Shown piece by piece: positions 18,056 to 28,253 of a DNA stretch of 64,000 bases (positions are counted from its first letter, which is position 1; each line of letters starts with the position of its first letter). The translations under genes and the position numbers were made by a program. Origin of the DNA: Moritella marina ATCC 15381 (GTDB taxonomy: Bacteria > Pseudomonadota > Gammaproteobacteria > Enterobacterales > Moritellaceae). Location of the stretch: the NCBI RefSeq assembly GCF_008931805.1, contig NZ_CP044399.1, forward strand, positions 3,707,370-3,771,369, written 5' to 3'. Under the pieces are notes generated by a model. The model was given only the letters and a program-made list of their open reading frames with translations. It was not told the DNA's origin and ran no database searches.

Positions 18056-19291
18056 TTATAGACTAGCTAATGCTTGGGTAAAGTCAGCCAGTAAATCCTC
18101 AGTATCTTCAATACCAATTGAACAACGGATCATATTTTCACTAATCCCTGATTCTTGACGCGCAGCTAAACCGATTTCATGAAAAATAGTAGGTGCTACA
18201 GGCAATGCTAGACTACGATTATCTCCTAAATGTGTCGCGCCAATAACTAACTTCAACTCATTCAAAAATTGGCAGCAATCGAAGCCTTCTTTAAGATCTA
18301 AGCTGATCATAGACCCTGATGCGCCAAAGAGTGATTTAGCACGAGTATATTGTGGGTGCGATTCTAGGCCAGGATAATACACACGATCAACTTTTGGGTG
18401 ATTCTCTAGTATTAATGCCAACGCTAAAGCCGAACTCGATGATTGTTTAACACGTAGCGCCATCGTTTCTGAACCCAGTGCTAATTGACCAGCCGCTTCA
18501 GAACTCAGGCAAGCACCCATATCACGTAACCCTTTCTTCTTCATTTGCGCATAACCCCACATTGCAGGATCACCTTTACGGTACGCTTCAAAGATATTTG
18601 GATACTGTGACCAATCAAATAAACCGGTATCAGTAACAGAGCCACCAATCACATTACCGTGACCACCAAAATATTTTGATAACGAAGTCACGATCAGGTG
18701 ACATTTCACCACTTTAGGTTGAAATAGATAAGCAGATGTTAGCGTGTTATCGACCACATATAATAAGCCTTTAGCATCACAAAGTTCGCCTATTTCAACT
18801 AAATCACAAACTTGTGTCGCTGGGTTAGCGATTGTTTCTACAAACACCATTTTAGTGTTCGCTTGGCAAGCTGCAGCAACGTTAGCCACATCAGTCGCAT
18901 CAACAAGCGTTACTTCAATACCAAAACTTTTTAATGTGCCAAACACACTTGAGGTATTACCGAATAAAAAACGACTGGCAACGATATGATCGCCACCTTT
19001 TAATAAAGTCAAAAATACCGCGACAATAGCCGCCATACCGGAGCTAAAACAAAGTGATGCTTTACCTTGTTCCATTTCACAGATCATGTTCTGTAACATA
19101 TCAATCGTTGGTGTTGCTTGACGAGCATAAGCTTGGCCAGCTTGGCGGCCTTGGAAGATATCGATAAGATCTTGAATGTCATCATAACCGTAAGTTGCTG
19201 AGTTATAAATGGGGGCGTGAATAGCCCCAAACTCTAGATTTTGATTGTGATCATGATGAACTAAATGAGTCGTGAATCCCTGCTCTTTCAT
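18056..19291 (-). CDS. PLP-dependent trans-sulfuration-family enzyme (cystathionine gamma-synthase / methionine gamma-lyase type)
   Basis: The 411-residue enzyme of the Cys/Met metabolism PLP family has YNSATYGYDD near the start and the cofactor-binding segment FSSGMAAIVA. The aspartate is in VVDNTLTSAYLF, and the PLP-binding lysine is in VTSLSKYFGGHGN (about residue 210). The exact reaction (gamma-synthase, gamma-lyase or a sulfhydrylase) cannot be read from the sequence. The start at 19291 is chosen because AAGGA lies 7 bases before it. An in-frame ATG at 19330 lacks support. The gene lies just downstream of asnC on the same strand, with about 100 bases between, so regulation by that protein is possible. 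Confidence 0.88.
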   Translation of the reverse strand: MKEQGFTTHLVHHDHNQNLEFGAIHAPIYNSATYGYDDIQDLIDIFQGRQAGQAYARQATPTIDMLQNMICEMEQGKASLCFSSGMAAIVAVFLTLLKGGDHIVASRFLFGNTSSVFGTLKSFGIEVTLVDATDVANVAAACQANTKMVFVETIANPATQVCDLVEIGELCDAKGLLYVVDNTLTSAYLFQPKVVKCHLIVTSLSKYFGGHGNVIGGSVTDTGLFDWSQYPNIFEAYRKGDPAMWGYAQMKKKGLRDMGACLSSEAAGQLALGSETMALRVKQSSSSALALALILENHPKVDRVYYPGLESHPQYTRAKSLFGASGSMISLDLKEGFDCCQFLNELKLVIGATHLGDNRSLALPVAPTIFHEIGLAARQESGISENMIRCSIGIEDTEDLLADFTQALASL

Positions 19292-19389
19292 TGTTATTCC
19301 TTGCATACAACAAATTGAAGTTAACCTCATTATTGATCAGGATGAGGTTAACTTATAGCATTTATGCCATTTATAATTAGCGCCTAAAG

Positions 19390-19851
19390 TTACGGGTGTA
19401 CATCACGGCTAATTGGGTTTTGTAACGAGATCAATGTTTCTGTCGATTGCACTTCTTCAATCTGTTGAATTTTATCAATCAATACTTTTTGTAACTCATC
19501 AATTGAGCGCGTCATCAGTTTTACAAAAATATTATAATTACCCGTTGTGTAATATGCTTCAACGACTTCATCTAGCGCTTTTAATTGCGCTAAGGCAGAA
19601 GGGTAATCTTTTGCGCTCTTTAGATTAATACCAATAAAACAACACACGTCATAACCGAGTTTCTTCGGACACACTTCCACTTTAGTGCCAAGGATGACAC
19701 CTGTTGATTTCATTTTTTCGACTCGAACGTGGATAGTACCCGCACTGACGTTAAATTTTTTCGCCAGTTCAGCATAAGGGACACGTGCATTGACCATGAG
19801 TGCATTAAGGATTTTTTTATCTAATTCATCAAGATGAGCATTAAGCGACAT
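19390..19851 (-). CDS. asnC: AsnC, Lrp-family transcriptional regulator
   Basis: The 153-residue protein has an N-terminal winged helix-turn-helix (AELAKKFNVSAGTIHVRVEKM) and a C-terminal ligand-binding RAM domain. It is strikingly close to E. coli AsnC over the full length (KKLGYDVCCFIGI, KSAKDYPSALAQLKALDEV, EAYYTTGNYNIFVKLM, IQSTETLISLQNPI-like end). In E. coli, AsnC activates asparagine synthetase gene asnA and responds to asparagine. Here its neighbour is a PLP enzyme gene instead. The start at 19851 gives the family length. An upstream ATG at 19878 would add nine residues. Confidence 0.92.
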   Translation of the reverse strand: MSLNAHLDELDKKILNALMVNARVPYAELAKKFNVSAGTIHVRVEKMKSTGVILGTKVEVCPKKLGYDVCCFIGINLKSAKDYPSALAQLKALDEVVEAYYTTGNYNIFVKLMTRSIDELQKVLIDKIQQIEEVQSTETLISLQNPISRDVHP

Positions 19852-20121
19852 TACAACGATTCCGATCATAAGTAACAATACAAGAAGTCGATTATAACGC
19901 TAAAACCATAATCATCTAGCGTATAATTTGAATAATCTTGATAAATTACCACCTTTTTGACTGCATAACTGCGATTTAGCCACTATCTCCTTAATTAATA
20001 GCTCAATTTACCAAATTCGAAATTAGTTTAATGACAATGTTAAAAATACTATTGGTCACATCGCCTGCTTGAGTTACCATTTCGGTCTGCAAACAGCGCA
20101 ATTATTTATTCAGGTAACTTA

Positions 20122-21045
20122 ATGTCTCAGCAACAATATAATCTTATCGTCGTACTCGGTGCGACCGCATCCGGGAAAACCCGTTTGGGTGTCAACCTAG
20201 CAAAACAATTAGACGGTGAAGTGATCTCGGGCGATTCTCGACAGGTCTATACCTGCCTCGATATTGGCTCAGGCAAAGATTTAGCTGAATACGATAACGT
20301 ACCTTACCATTTGATTGATATTATCGAGCCCGGTAAGGAATATAACGCGTTTCAATTTCAACGTGATTTCTTCAACGTATTTAAAGACATTAACCAGCGT
20401 AATAAATTACCGTTACTCGTCGGCGGTACAGGCTTATACATAGATGCAGTTGTTGCAGGTTATGAATTTGTGCAACTCGATAAAAACATGCCCCAGCGTG
20501 AGCAGTTTGCTGAAATGGCGTTAGAAGATGTACAGAAAATTTTACTTGAGCTTGATAGCCAATCCTATACAGCAACAGATATTACAGCCCGTCCACGTTT
20601 GTATCGCGCAATTGAAATAGCGCAACATGCCGCGTCCCAAACAGCTCCTGTTACCAAAACAGTACTGCCAGAAATAAAGCCACTGTATTTCGGTATCAAA
20701 TGGGACCGCAGTGAATTACGTCAGCGTATCACCTTACGTTTAAAAGAACGCTTAGAACACGGCATGATTGAAGAAGTTGAAGGCTTGTTAGCGCAAGGTA
20801 TTACGCATGAAAAGCTAGAATACCTTGGCCTTGAATACCGTTTTGTCAGTCAGTATATCGAAGGGAAGATAAGCTATGATGAGATGTTTGATATATTAAA
20901 TATCGCCATCCACAAATATGCAAAGCGCCAAGATACCTGGTTTAGAAGAATGGAACGTCAAGGTGCAACCATTCATTGGCTAGACGGTACTGGTGATATC
21001 AATAAACAAGCGCAAGTGGTACTTAATCAATTTCAAAGGAGTTAA
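20122..21045 (+). CDS. MiaA-type tRNA dimethylallyltransferase (atypical, MiaA2-like)
   Basis: This prenyltransferase adds the dimethylallyl group of DMAPP to A37 of tRNAs reading UNN codons. P-loop GATASGKTRLG is at residues 13-23, followed by GDSRQVY and LVGGTGLYIDAVV. The 307-residue protein differs from usual gammaproteobacterial MiaA. It has DIGSGKDL and VPYHLIDI where those have DIGTAKP and PHRLLDI, YLGLEYRFV in place of the CVGYRQ region, and AIHKYAKRQDTWFRRMER near the end. These features recall the second MiaA group seen in Bacteroidetes and Clostridia. It is not near mutL, hfq or hflX. A second, classical miaA elsewhere in the genome is likely. Confidence 0.82.
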   Translation: MSQQQYNLIVVLGATASGKTRLGVNLAKQLDGEVISGDSRQVYTCLDIGSGKDLAEYDNVPYHLIDIIEPGKEYNAFQFQRDFFNVFKDINQRNKLPLLVGGTGLYIDAVVAGYEFVQLDKNMPQREQFAEMALEDVQKILLELDSQSYTATDITARPRLYRAIEIAQHAASQTAPVTKTVLPEIKPLYFGIKWDRSELRQRITLRLKERLEHGMIEEVEGLLAQGITHEKLEYLGLEYRFVSQYIEGKISYDEMFDILNIAIHKYAKRQDTWFRRMERQGATIHWLDGTGDINKQAQVVLNQFQRS

Positions 21046-21090
21046 TATTTAGACTCGCATAATCACGCTAAATCCTTATATCTCAGTATC

Positions 21091-21118
21091 AAAAAAGCCA
21101 CACCGAATCGGTGTGGCT
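21091..21118 (-). terminator. Terminator of the symporter gene (probably bidirectional)
   Basis: AGCCACACCG and CGGTGTGGCT form a perfect 10-bp stem with a 3-base loop. A run of six T follows on the minus strand. The plus side has ATTATTT after the miaA-like gene. Confidence 0.88.
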
Positions 21119-21207
21119 ATTATTTGAATCTAAGTCTCACTCTATCTACTTACTCAATTATCCATTATCAATAATTCAATTGAAGTAAATAGTTGTCTTA
21201 GTCAGTA

Positions 21208-22455
21208 TTATTTAGTCACTTGATGCTCTGGATTATATTTATCCATCACCACTGCACACACAGCATCACCAGTAATATTCAATGCAGTACGCACCATATC
21301 AAAAATACGATCTAATGCGAATAATAGTGGTAAACCTTCGATAGGAATGCCCGCCGCAAGGAGTACCGCAACAACAAGGAAAGAGGGTCCCGGAACACCC
21401 GCTTGACCAATCGCACCCAATGTCGATGTAAAGATGATCGCAGCATAAGCAGCCATACCCAATTCAACATTGAACATTTGTGCAAAGAACACGGCTACTA
21501 GGCCATAATAAATAGCGTTACCACTCATGTTGATCGTCGCACCTAACGGTAATACAAACGCAGCTGTTGAGTTAGCAAGTTTTAATTCTTTTTCACACAC
21601 TTCCAGTGTTACTGGTAATGTAGCCATTGATGATGCGGTAGATAATGCGAGTGCTTGTGGCTTTTTCATCGCCGACATAAATTTAAGTACTGGTGTATCA
21701 GAGAAGAACTTCACTACCAGTGGATAGAAGATAAAGCCATAAATAATAATCGCAGCGATATAAACCACGAATAGTTTCATCACTACCGCTAGTGCACTAA
21801 AGCCAAATGTACCAACTGATTCTGCCATCAGACCAAATACACCAATTGGAGCAATAACCATCACACAGTTAATCATCCAAACGAACGCATCAATAATGGT
21901 CTGTAAGCCATCCATAATAGGTTTTGCACGTTTACGCTCTACTTTCGTTAACGCAATACCAAAGAAGATGCTAAATACTAAAATTTGCAGAATGTTGCCA
22001 CTGGTTAAAGCACTGAATACATTCGTTGGGATCATACCAATGATAGTATCAAATACACCGGGCAATGCACCTTGCTCGGCAGTAACAACAGCAAGACCCG
22101 CTGCCTGTTGAGAAAAATCAACACCCACACCTGGTTCAAATACATTACCCATCACTAAGGCAAGCGCCACAGCAATCGCCGATGTCAGCATAAAGAATAC
22201 AAACGTACCCACACCGATTTTACCTGCGGAAGGGCTATCACCAAGATTAGCAGCACCGGCTATAATCGATACAGCAACAAGTGGAATCACCAACATTTTA
22301 ATCAAATTAATGAATAACGCACCCAGAGGCGCAAAAATAGCAGCGCCTTCGCCCATGAAGGCACCAACCGCCGCGCCAACTATCATGGCGATAACAACTT
22401 GAAATCCAATATTTTTAACTAAACTTTTTTTATCCGTAAGCAAAACACTCTCCAA
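21208..22455 (-). CDS. Dicarboxylate/amino acid:cation symporter (DAACS family)
   Basis: The 415-residue inner-membrane transporter of the glutamate/aspartate symporter family couples uptake of an acidic amino acid or C4-dicarboxylate to Na+ or H+. The serine-rich hairpin motif ALSTASSMATLPVTLEV, the NMSGNAIYYG segment (canonical NMDGT in glutamate transporters) and the final DRIFDMVRTALNITGDAV motif are visible, with about eight hydrophobic segments. Family members with SSxATLP/NMxG and DRxxDMxRTxxNVxGD bind acidic amino acids. The exact substrate cannot be told. It is monocistronic. Confidence 0.9.
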   Translation of the reverse strand: MESVLLTDKKSLVKNIGFQVVIAMIVGAAVGAFMGEGAAIFAPLGALFINLIKMLVIPLVAVSIIAGAANLGDSPSAGKIGVGTFVFFMLTSAIAVALALVMGNVFEPGVGVDFSQQAAGLAVVTAEQGALPGVFDTIIGMIPTNVFSALTSGNILQILVFSIFFGIALTKVERKRAKPIMDGLQTIIDAFVWMINCVMVIAPIGVFGLMAESVGTFGFSALAVVMKLFVVYIAAIIIYGFIFYPLVVKFFSDTPVLKFMSAMKKPQALALSTASSMATLPVTLEVCEKELKLANSTAAFVLPLGATINMSGNAIYYGLVAVFFAQMFNVELGMAAYAAIIFTSTLGAIGQAGVPGPSFLVVAVLLAAGIPIEGLPLLFALDRIFDMVRTALNITGDAVCAVVMDKYNPEHQVTK

Positions 22456-22629
22456 ATAAGGCCTTAAGCAATATATTATAGGTTAACGAAAATCGCGGCG
22501 AAGATAACACAGCAAGTAAGGCATAAACGTGATCAAACGCCAACTTTTTGTGTATATCTTTGCAAATTCGATAACAAAGCATTGCCTTTTTAGGATAAAT
22601 GATAATTAAGGGTCTAAATCTACGATTCG

Positions 22630-24657
22630 TTAATCTTGGATAAGTAATGCCATTAGCCCACTGACCCGTTCGGTACGTAATTTAATCGCCTTTTTCATTA
22701 CCGTCACGTTGGTGAATATGTCTAATTGCTCTTTTGCACGGGTAATACCTGTGTACACCAACTCCCTGGTAAGCACTGGATTAAAGCGATTAGGTAAAAT
22801 CATAACCGTGTGCCTAAACTCAGACCCTTGTGATTTATGAATTGTCATTGCAAACACGGTTTGATGCGGTGGTAATCGACTCGGCAAAAAAGATTGCACG
22901 TTACCGTCTGCCATTTCAAAATAAACCCGCATACGACGGTCTTCATCCTGCATGCAAATACCAATGTCACCATTGTATAAACCAAGACCATGATCATTAT
23001 TGGTGATCATAATCGGTCTACCGGCATACCATTCAGATTGGTCTTTACGTATTTTACGTGTTGCTACTAATGCTTTTTCGATACGCTGGTTTAAACCTTC
23101 GACACCAAAGTCGCCTTCTCTGATCGCGGTTAAGATTTGGAAGTCATTAAAACTACGTAATATCGATTTAGCGTCCTCGTCACTCGGTGATACAACTACC
23201 TTAGTCAAGTAATCTTGATAACCTGTTTTTGCCATAGTAATAAGCGAATCATAAGTTTCTGTCGATAACGGGTGCAGGTTAATATCATCATGTTGATTTT
23301 CCCACACGCTATCAAATTCGTTTAGATCACCTCGATTCACCGCCCCCGCTAAACAGCCGATACCTGATTCGGCATCGAAACGATAGCTCTTACGTAATAA
23401 GCAAAGACTGTCATATATCGCCGTCGCATCGGTGGCTTGGTACTGGTTTAGATCGTAATCGGTAATACTAGATAACCAGTTTACTTGCCCAGTAGAATAA
23501 CCCTTCGTTGCATAAGCACAGATATCCGCGAGTACAGAGCCAGCCTCTACCGACGCCAGCTGATCTTTATCACCCAGTAATATCAATCGAGCATGGGGCG
23601 GTAATGCTGCTAACAGTTTCGCCATCAAAGGTAAATCCACCATCGAGGCTTCATCAACAACCAGCACATCAAGGTGTAATGGGTTATCTTTATTATGACG
23701 GAATGCTTGTCTATTCGGGATCACCCCTAATAATCTATGTATTGTCCCTGCTTGCTCGGGAATTAAATCAGCCACACTGACCGGTAAATCTAACTTCCCC
23801 TTCGCACCCGCAATCGACTCTGTTAAACGAGCTGCCGCTTTACCTGTTGGTGCAACTAATTTAATGGTTAACGCTTGTTGTGCTAATAAACCTTGTTCAA
23901 TCAATAACGCCAGCAGTTTAGTTACTGTGGTTGTTTTACCTGTACCAGGGCCACCGGATATCACCGAGAAATGCCGCGTCGCTGCGACAGCTACAGATAG
24001 CTTTTGCCAGTTAAGACAATAGGCTTCTGGAATCAAGCTATCTAAGGCATGTAATTCTTGAGCATTCTTAGCCGTCAGTAATACTTGCTCCACATCACTC
24101 CAGCTAATACGACCTTTCTTAACGACATCTAAGTACTTGGCCACAAATGACTGCGCACTAAAATTAACTTCTCGTTCTTTCGCTAAAATAGGAAAGAGGA
24201 AACCATAATCACGTTTAAATAAACGGTTCAAGCTGGTACTGAGATCTGGCTGTTGGCTTTGCTTGGCTAAATTCTTCAACTGCTGCGCAACTTGTAATTC
24301 GTAAGCCCAGTAACGCTGTAAATATAATTTCCCCGCCTCAGCAACAAACTGCAGTGGCGCAGACTCACCCACAACAGCTGAGTTTGCCAATAAACTTGGC
24401 CAAGACTCATTGCGATTCGATATTTCCGTCAGTAATAAGTGTGAACGGGTTAAATTCAGATCAAATAACGCATTACTATCGATACCTTGTAAATCAATGC
24501 ATACATGGCCTTTACCCAGTTGATAACTGGTTAAGCAGGCCAATAAAATGATCGCGGGTTCAGATTCATAATTACTAATAAATCGAGCGAATTGATAATC
24601 AAGTTGACGGATCTGATTTTCATTGGCTAATTCTTTTAAACACTGCAGTATGCTCAT
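22630..24657 (-). CDS. recD: Exodeoxyribonuclease V subunit alpha RecD
   Basis: This 5'-3' superfamily 1B helicase subunit belongs to RecBCD, the complex that processes double-strand breaks and loads RecA at Chi. Walker A is SGGPGTGKTTTV (about residue 235), with LVVDEASMVDLPLM as Walker B and LLGDKDQLASVEAG as motif III. Near the C-terminus are FAMTIHKSQGSEF and YTGITRAKEQL. At 675 residues it is longer than E. coli RecD (608). Its ATG shares one base with the recB stop codon, which indicates translational coupling. It is the last gene of the operon. Confidence 0.96.
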   Translation of the reverse strand: MSILQCLKELANENQIRQLDYQFARFISNYESEPAIILLACLTSYQLGKGHVCIDLQGIDSNALFDLNLTRSHLLLTEISNRNESWPSLLANSAVVGESAPLQFVAEAGKLYLQRYWAYELQVAQQLKNLAKQSQQPDLSTSLNRLFKRDYGFLFPILAKEREVNFSAQSFVAKYLDVVKKGRISWSDVEQVLLTAKNAQELHALDSLIPEAYCLNWQKLSVAVAATRHFSVISGGPGTGKTTTVTKLLALLIEQGLLAQQALTIKLVAPTGKAAARLTESIAGAKGKLDLPVSVADLIPEQAGTIHRLLGVIPNRQAFRHNKDNPLHLDVLVVDEASMVDLPLMAKLLAALPPHARLILLGDKDQLASVEAGSVLADICAYATKGYSTGQVNWLSSITDYDLNQYQATDATAIYDSLCLLRKSYRFDAESGIGCLAGAVNRGDLNEFDSVWENQHDDINLHPLSTETYDSLITMAKTGYQDYLTKVVVSPSDEDAKSILRSFNDFQILTAIREGDFGVEGLNQRIEKALVATRKIRKDQSEWYAGRPIMITNNDHGLGLYNGDIGICMQDEDRRMRVYFEMADGNVQSFLPSRLPPHQTVFAMTIHKSQGSEFRHTVMILPNRFNPVLTRELVYTGITRAKEQLDIFTNVTVMKKAIKLRTERVSGLMALLIQD

Positions 24658-27600
24658 TATTCAAGTTCTCCTAAAAATAATTCATCTAACTGCATAACAA
24701 AATCGAGTGATGGTTTAGTGAAAAACACACCATATTCATTGCCCGTCTCAACCCTCATTCCACGTAAGAATAAGTAATAGACGCCGCCAAAATGCTGTTC
24801 GTAATCATAATCTGGGATACGCGAACGTAAAAAACGATGCAACGCCAAAGTATATAACTGATACTGCAGCTCATAGCGATGCTCAATCATGACATGATCA
24901 ATCGCATCAGCAGTGTACTCAGCTTGGCTGTCACCTAAATGGTTAGATTTATAATCAACGACGTAATAACGGCCTTCATAGACAAACACTAAATCGATAA
25001 AACCTTTTAGCATACCGCTGACTTGCTGAAAGTCTAACTCGCCCGCTTGCTGAGATAATCTGTCATGCTGCTTTATCAATACGTTCAAATCATCACAATT
25101 AAGCGATGAGATAGGCATGAAGAATTCCATCTCCACTTTCTTTTGTGAAGGGGTTAGTTGGCGCAAACTAAAACCATCTTGTAATGGACAATCCAGTACC
25201 TGATTAACCAATTCAAGTAAGATCGGTCGCCAAGCAATATCGTAACCTTCACGCTCTAACAACTGTAAGATCTGTTCGGTTAGCGCTTCTTCATCTACAT
25301 TAGCAAAATCAATATGCTCAAACACAGTATGTAATAAAGTACCGGCGGCAGCACCGCGTGGGAAACTAAAAATATCCCAACTCATTTCCTGCTCTTCATC
25401 TTTTTCGGTATTCACTTCAGCATCAAACCCCGGTAATTCCAGTGAGGCATCGTAACTAGAATTACTGTTACCAGAGTTGCCGTTAGATCGATGACGAGAT
25501 AATGCCGAATAACTTGTTACCCACCAATTCTTACTGATCGGGTTAGTCATGGTTTTAGCTTGATAGGTTACAACTGGCTCTGCAACAGGCTGGTAAGCAG
25601 GTACAGCTGCTAACGGCGGTTCCACAATCGCTACGCATGCTTTTAGTTCATCAACTTGTTGATCTGCAAGTTTTTCAACACAGCTTTTAAAGTCGGTATC
25701 TTTGCACTCTTCGCCTTGCTGTAATAGATAACCCATTGCGTTAAGGTGCATCTTATTATGAGAATTACCCATTTTAACGGCGCCAAGTCCTAACCACGTA
25801 GCATAAACACCACGCGTTAACGCAACATAAAGCAAACGTAAATCTTCCGCCAAACGCTCTTCATCCGCTTGCTCTTTAGCTGCTTCAAGGTTCTCTGAAT
25901 CATCTAAATCAAGATGCACATAAGTATGGCCATCTTGATGATAAAGCGGCGTTGATGCTTGCCTGGTCGCACAAATGAATGGCAGGAATACTAAGTTATA
26001 TTCCAAGCCTTTGGATTTATGAATAGTAACAACCTGCACCAAGTCTGCTTCACTTTCTAAACGAACGAGTTGCTCTTGAGCATCGCCATTAGGATTTTCA
26101 ATCTTCTCACCAAACCAACGGAATAAACTGTATTCACCATCAAGCTCTAAACTTGCTTCTTGCAATAGTTCACCTAAATGCAGAACGTCAGTTAAACGGC
26201 GATCACCACCTTGAGCTGATAACATGATTGCGGCGATATTTTGTTTATTCAATAACAATCTTAATGCCGGTAAGAAACCTTGCCACTGTAAAGTCTTTTG
26301 GTAGAGCTTAAATTCAGCAACCGTTTGCTCCCACACTTTTTCATCATTACTGAGCTGGTCTAATTCAATGGCTGGTTTTTCAAAAATAGATGTCGCTAAT
26401 GCCGCTCTTAATAACCCCTCATCTTCAGGATTCAATATGGCGGCAAAAATATGGTACAACTCACGCGCTTCACGACTGGCGAATACACTTTCGCGATTCG
26501 ACATATACACACTAGGAATAGCTAAAGCATCGAGCTGATCACGGACTAATTTAGCTTCAGCACCAGTACGCACAAGAATAGCAATATCACCTGCTTTTAT
26601 CGGCCGTCCCGATAACATAGCATTACCTTGCTGGGCATCCGTTAATAATGTCGCAATTTGGTTCGCAGTCGCCTTGGCGTAAACTTGTTGGTATCGGCCC
26701 TTAGTGATATTTTTTTGGTCTTCTTCTTCATGTAGCCACAATTGTAGCGCTGCAGGTTCAATACCATTTAATAATAATGGCTTGCTTTTACCGTGTGAAT
26801 CAACAGGCAGGAAGCTAATGCTATCTTCATAAATAAACGGCTTATTGGCATGTTCAAATACGCGGTTAACTGCGCTAACCATGGAGTTCGAAGATCGCCA
26901 GTTTTTAGCTAACGTATAGTGCGCTTCAACATTTTTACGCGCCTGCATGTAAGTAAAAATATCTGCGCCACGAAAACTATAAATAGCTTGTTTCGGATCG
27001 CCAATCATGAACAAACCGGCACCATCTTGCTTGCCATAAATAGTATTAAAAATATCGTACTGTTGTTGATCGGTATCTTGGAATTCATCAATCATCGCAA
27101 TTGGATATTGACTGCGGATACATTCCGCTAGACTAACAGCTTGGTCGCCGGCTAATGCATCAGATAACCCAGACAGCAAATCATCAAACGATAATAGCTG
27201 TGATTGGTTTTTAGTTTTCATCACTCGCGCACGCACGTATTCAACGGCTTTAACGATGAAGCAATCTTTAAGCGATAATGGTTTTTCTAATAAGCGTTCA
27301 ATATCATCAAAAACTTGATGTTCAGGTGATACTTTGCCCTTTTTAGTTTTAGTCGTTAAAGTATGTTGAGAAAACTTAACCAAACAATCAGGCAGATCAT
27401 TTTGCGTGGTTTCTGATTGCGACCACGTCAGCATTTCATGTAACCATTTCGATACGCTTGCAGGACGGTAGCTATTACCGTTTAAATTCCCCGCTTGAAT
27501 CAACTCACAAAGATCGCCTACGTTGTTAAACCACGACGCTTTAACCTGCTGAATCGAGGTCACGAGTTTGTCGTAATCTGCAGCGATATCATCACTGCTT

Positions 27601-28253
27601 GTTTTAGCAATAAACTCAATATCAGTATTAGATAGGTATCCAGCGATGTCGCGTAATAACGCTTGTGGCGATGACCAAAAGCTATGCACCATATCGACCA
27701 TGCCATCAGTATAACGGTAGAAATGACTGCGCCAGAAATCTGCAACGGCATTAAACTTTAGCTGTGATTCATCGGTAATGAATTCACTTTCAAATAATGC
27801 ACCTGATTCAAATGCATTTTGCTTAAGCATGCGCTGACAAAAACCATGAATAGTATAAATAGCCGCTTCATCCATTTGTCTTTCTGCAGCTAATAGTAAT
27901 TTTGCACAACGCCCGTAATCCTGTTTTTTAATATCCGCCAGCAGCAAGCTGATCACGGGGTCGTTACTGTGGCTAATACTAAATGCGATCCGCGCTTGAT
28001 GAATACGCGCACGAATACGATCGCGTAATTCTGCAGTAGCCGCTTCGGTAAAGGTTACCACTAATATTTGTTCAACCGTGAGAAGTTGGTTTTCACCATC
28101 TTTATGATAAGCATTTTCGCCGCCATGCCCTAAAAGTAAACGCAGATATAAACTGGCAATGGTGAATGTTTTACCCGTACCAGCAGATGCTTCAATAAGG
28201 CGTTCTCCATATAAGGGAAACGTCATTGCATTTAGAATATTTACATCAGCCAT
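24657..28253 (-). CDS. recB: Exodeoxyribonuclease V subunit beta RecB
   Basis: The 1198-residue 3'-5' helicase and nuclease subunit of RecBCD has Walker A IEASAGTGKTFTI near residue 17, IAMIDEFQDTDQQQYDIF (motif II), MIGDPKQAIYSFRGAD (motif III), IHKSKGLEYNLVFLPF (motif V) and RLLYVALTRGVYA (motif VI). The C-terminal nuclease domain carries GMLKGFIDLVF and YYVVDYKSNHLGD, the aspartate-lysine active site that makes the cuts and loads RecA. It begins on the last base of the recC stop codon. Unlike in E. coli, ptrA does not lie between recC and recB. Confidence 0.97.
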   Translation of the reverse strand: MADVNILNAMTFPLYGERLIEASAGTGKTFTIASLYLRLLLGHGGENAYHKDGENQLLTVEQILVVTFTEAATAELRDRIRARIHQARIAFSISHSNDPVISLLLADIKKQDYGRCAKLLLAAERQMDEAAIYTIHGFCQRMLKQNAFESGALFESEFITDESQLKFNAVADFWRSHFYRYTDGMVDMVHSFWSSPQALLRDIAGYLSNTDIEFIAKTSSDDIAADYDKLVTSIQQVKASWFNNVGDLCELIQAGNLNGNSYRPASVSKWLHEMLTWSQSETTQNDLPDCLVKFSQHTLTTKTKKGKVSPEHQVFDDIERLLEKPLSLKDCFIVKAVEYVRARVMKTKNQSQLLSFDDLLSGLSDALAGDQAVSLAECIRSQYPIAMIDEFQDTDQQQYDIFNTIYGKQDGAGLFMIGDPKQAIYSFRGADIFTYMQARKNVEAHYTLAKNWRSSNSMVSAVNRVFEHANKPFIYEDSISFLPVDSHGKSKPLLLNGIEPAALQLWLHEEEDQKNITKGRYQQVYAKATANQIATLLTDAQQGNAMLSGRPIKAGDIAILVRTGAEAKLVRDQLDALAIPSVYMSNRESVFASREARELYHIFAAILNPEDEGLLRAALATSIFEKPAIELDQLSNDEKVWEQTVAEFKLYQKTLQWQGFLPALRLLLNKQNIAAIMLSAQGGDRRLTDVLHLGELLQEASLELDGEYSLFRWFGEKIENPNGDAQEQLVRLESEADLVQVVTIHKSKGLEYNLVFLPFICATRQASTPLYHQDGHTYVHLDLDDSENLEAAKEQADEERLAEDLRLLYVALTRGVYATWLGLGAVKMGNSHNKMHLNAMGYLLQQGEECKDTDFKSCVEKLADQQVDELKACVAIVEPPLAAVPAYQPVAEPVVTYQAKTMTNPISKNWWVTSYSALSRHRSNGNSGNSNSSYDASLELPGFDAEVNTEKDEEQEMSWDIFSFPRGAAAGTLLHTVFEHIDFANVDEEALTEQILQLLEREGYDIAWRPILLELVNQVLDCPLQDGFSLRQLTPSQKKVEMEFFMPISSLNCDDLNVLIKQHDRLSQQAGELDFQQVSGMLKGFIDLVFVYEGRYYVVDYKSNHLGDSQAEYTADAIDHVMIEHRYELQYQLYTLALHRFLRSRIPDYDYEQHFGGVYYLFLRGMRVETGNEYGVFFTKPSLDFVMQLDELFLGELE

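Noticed and set aside
22456-22629. CRP site or terminator in the recD-symporter interval
   Set aside because: AACGTGATCAAACG resembles half of a CRP site only, and no stable stem with a T run follows recD.
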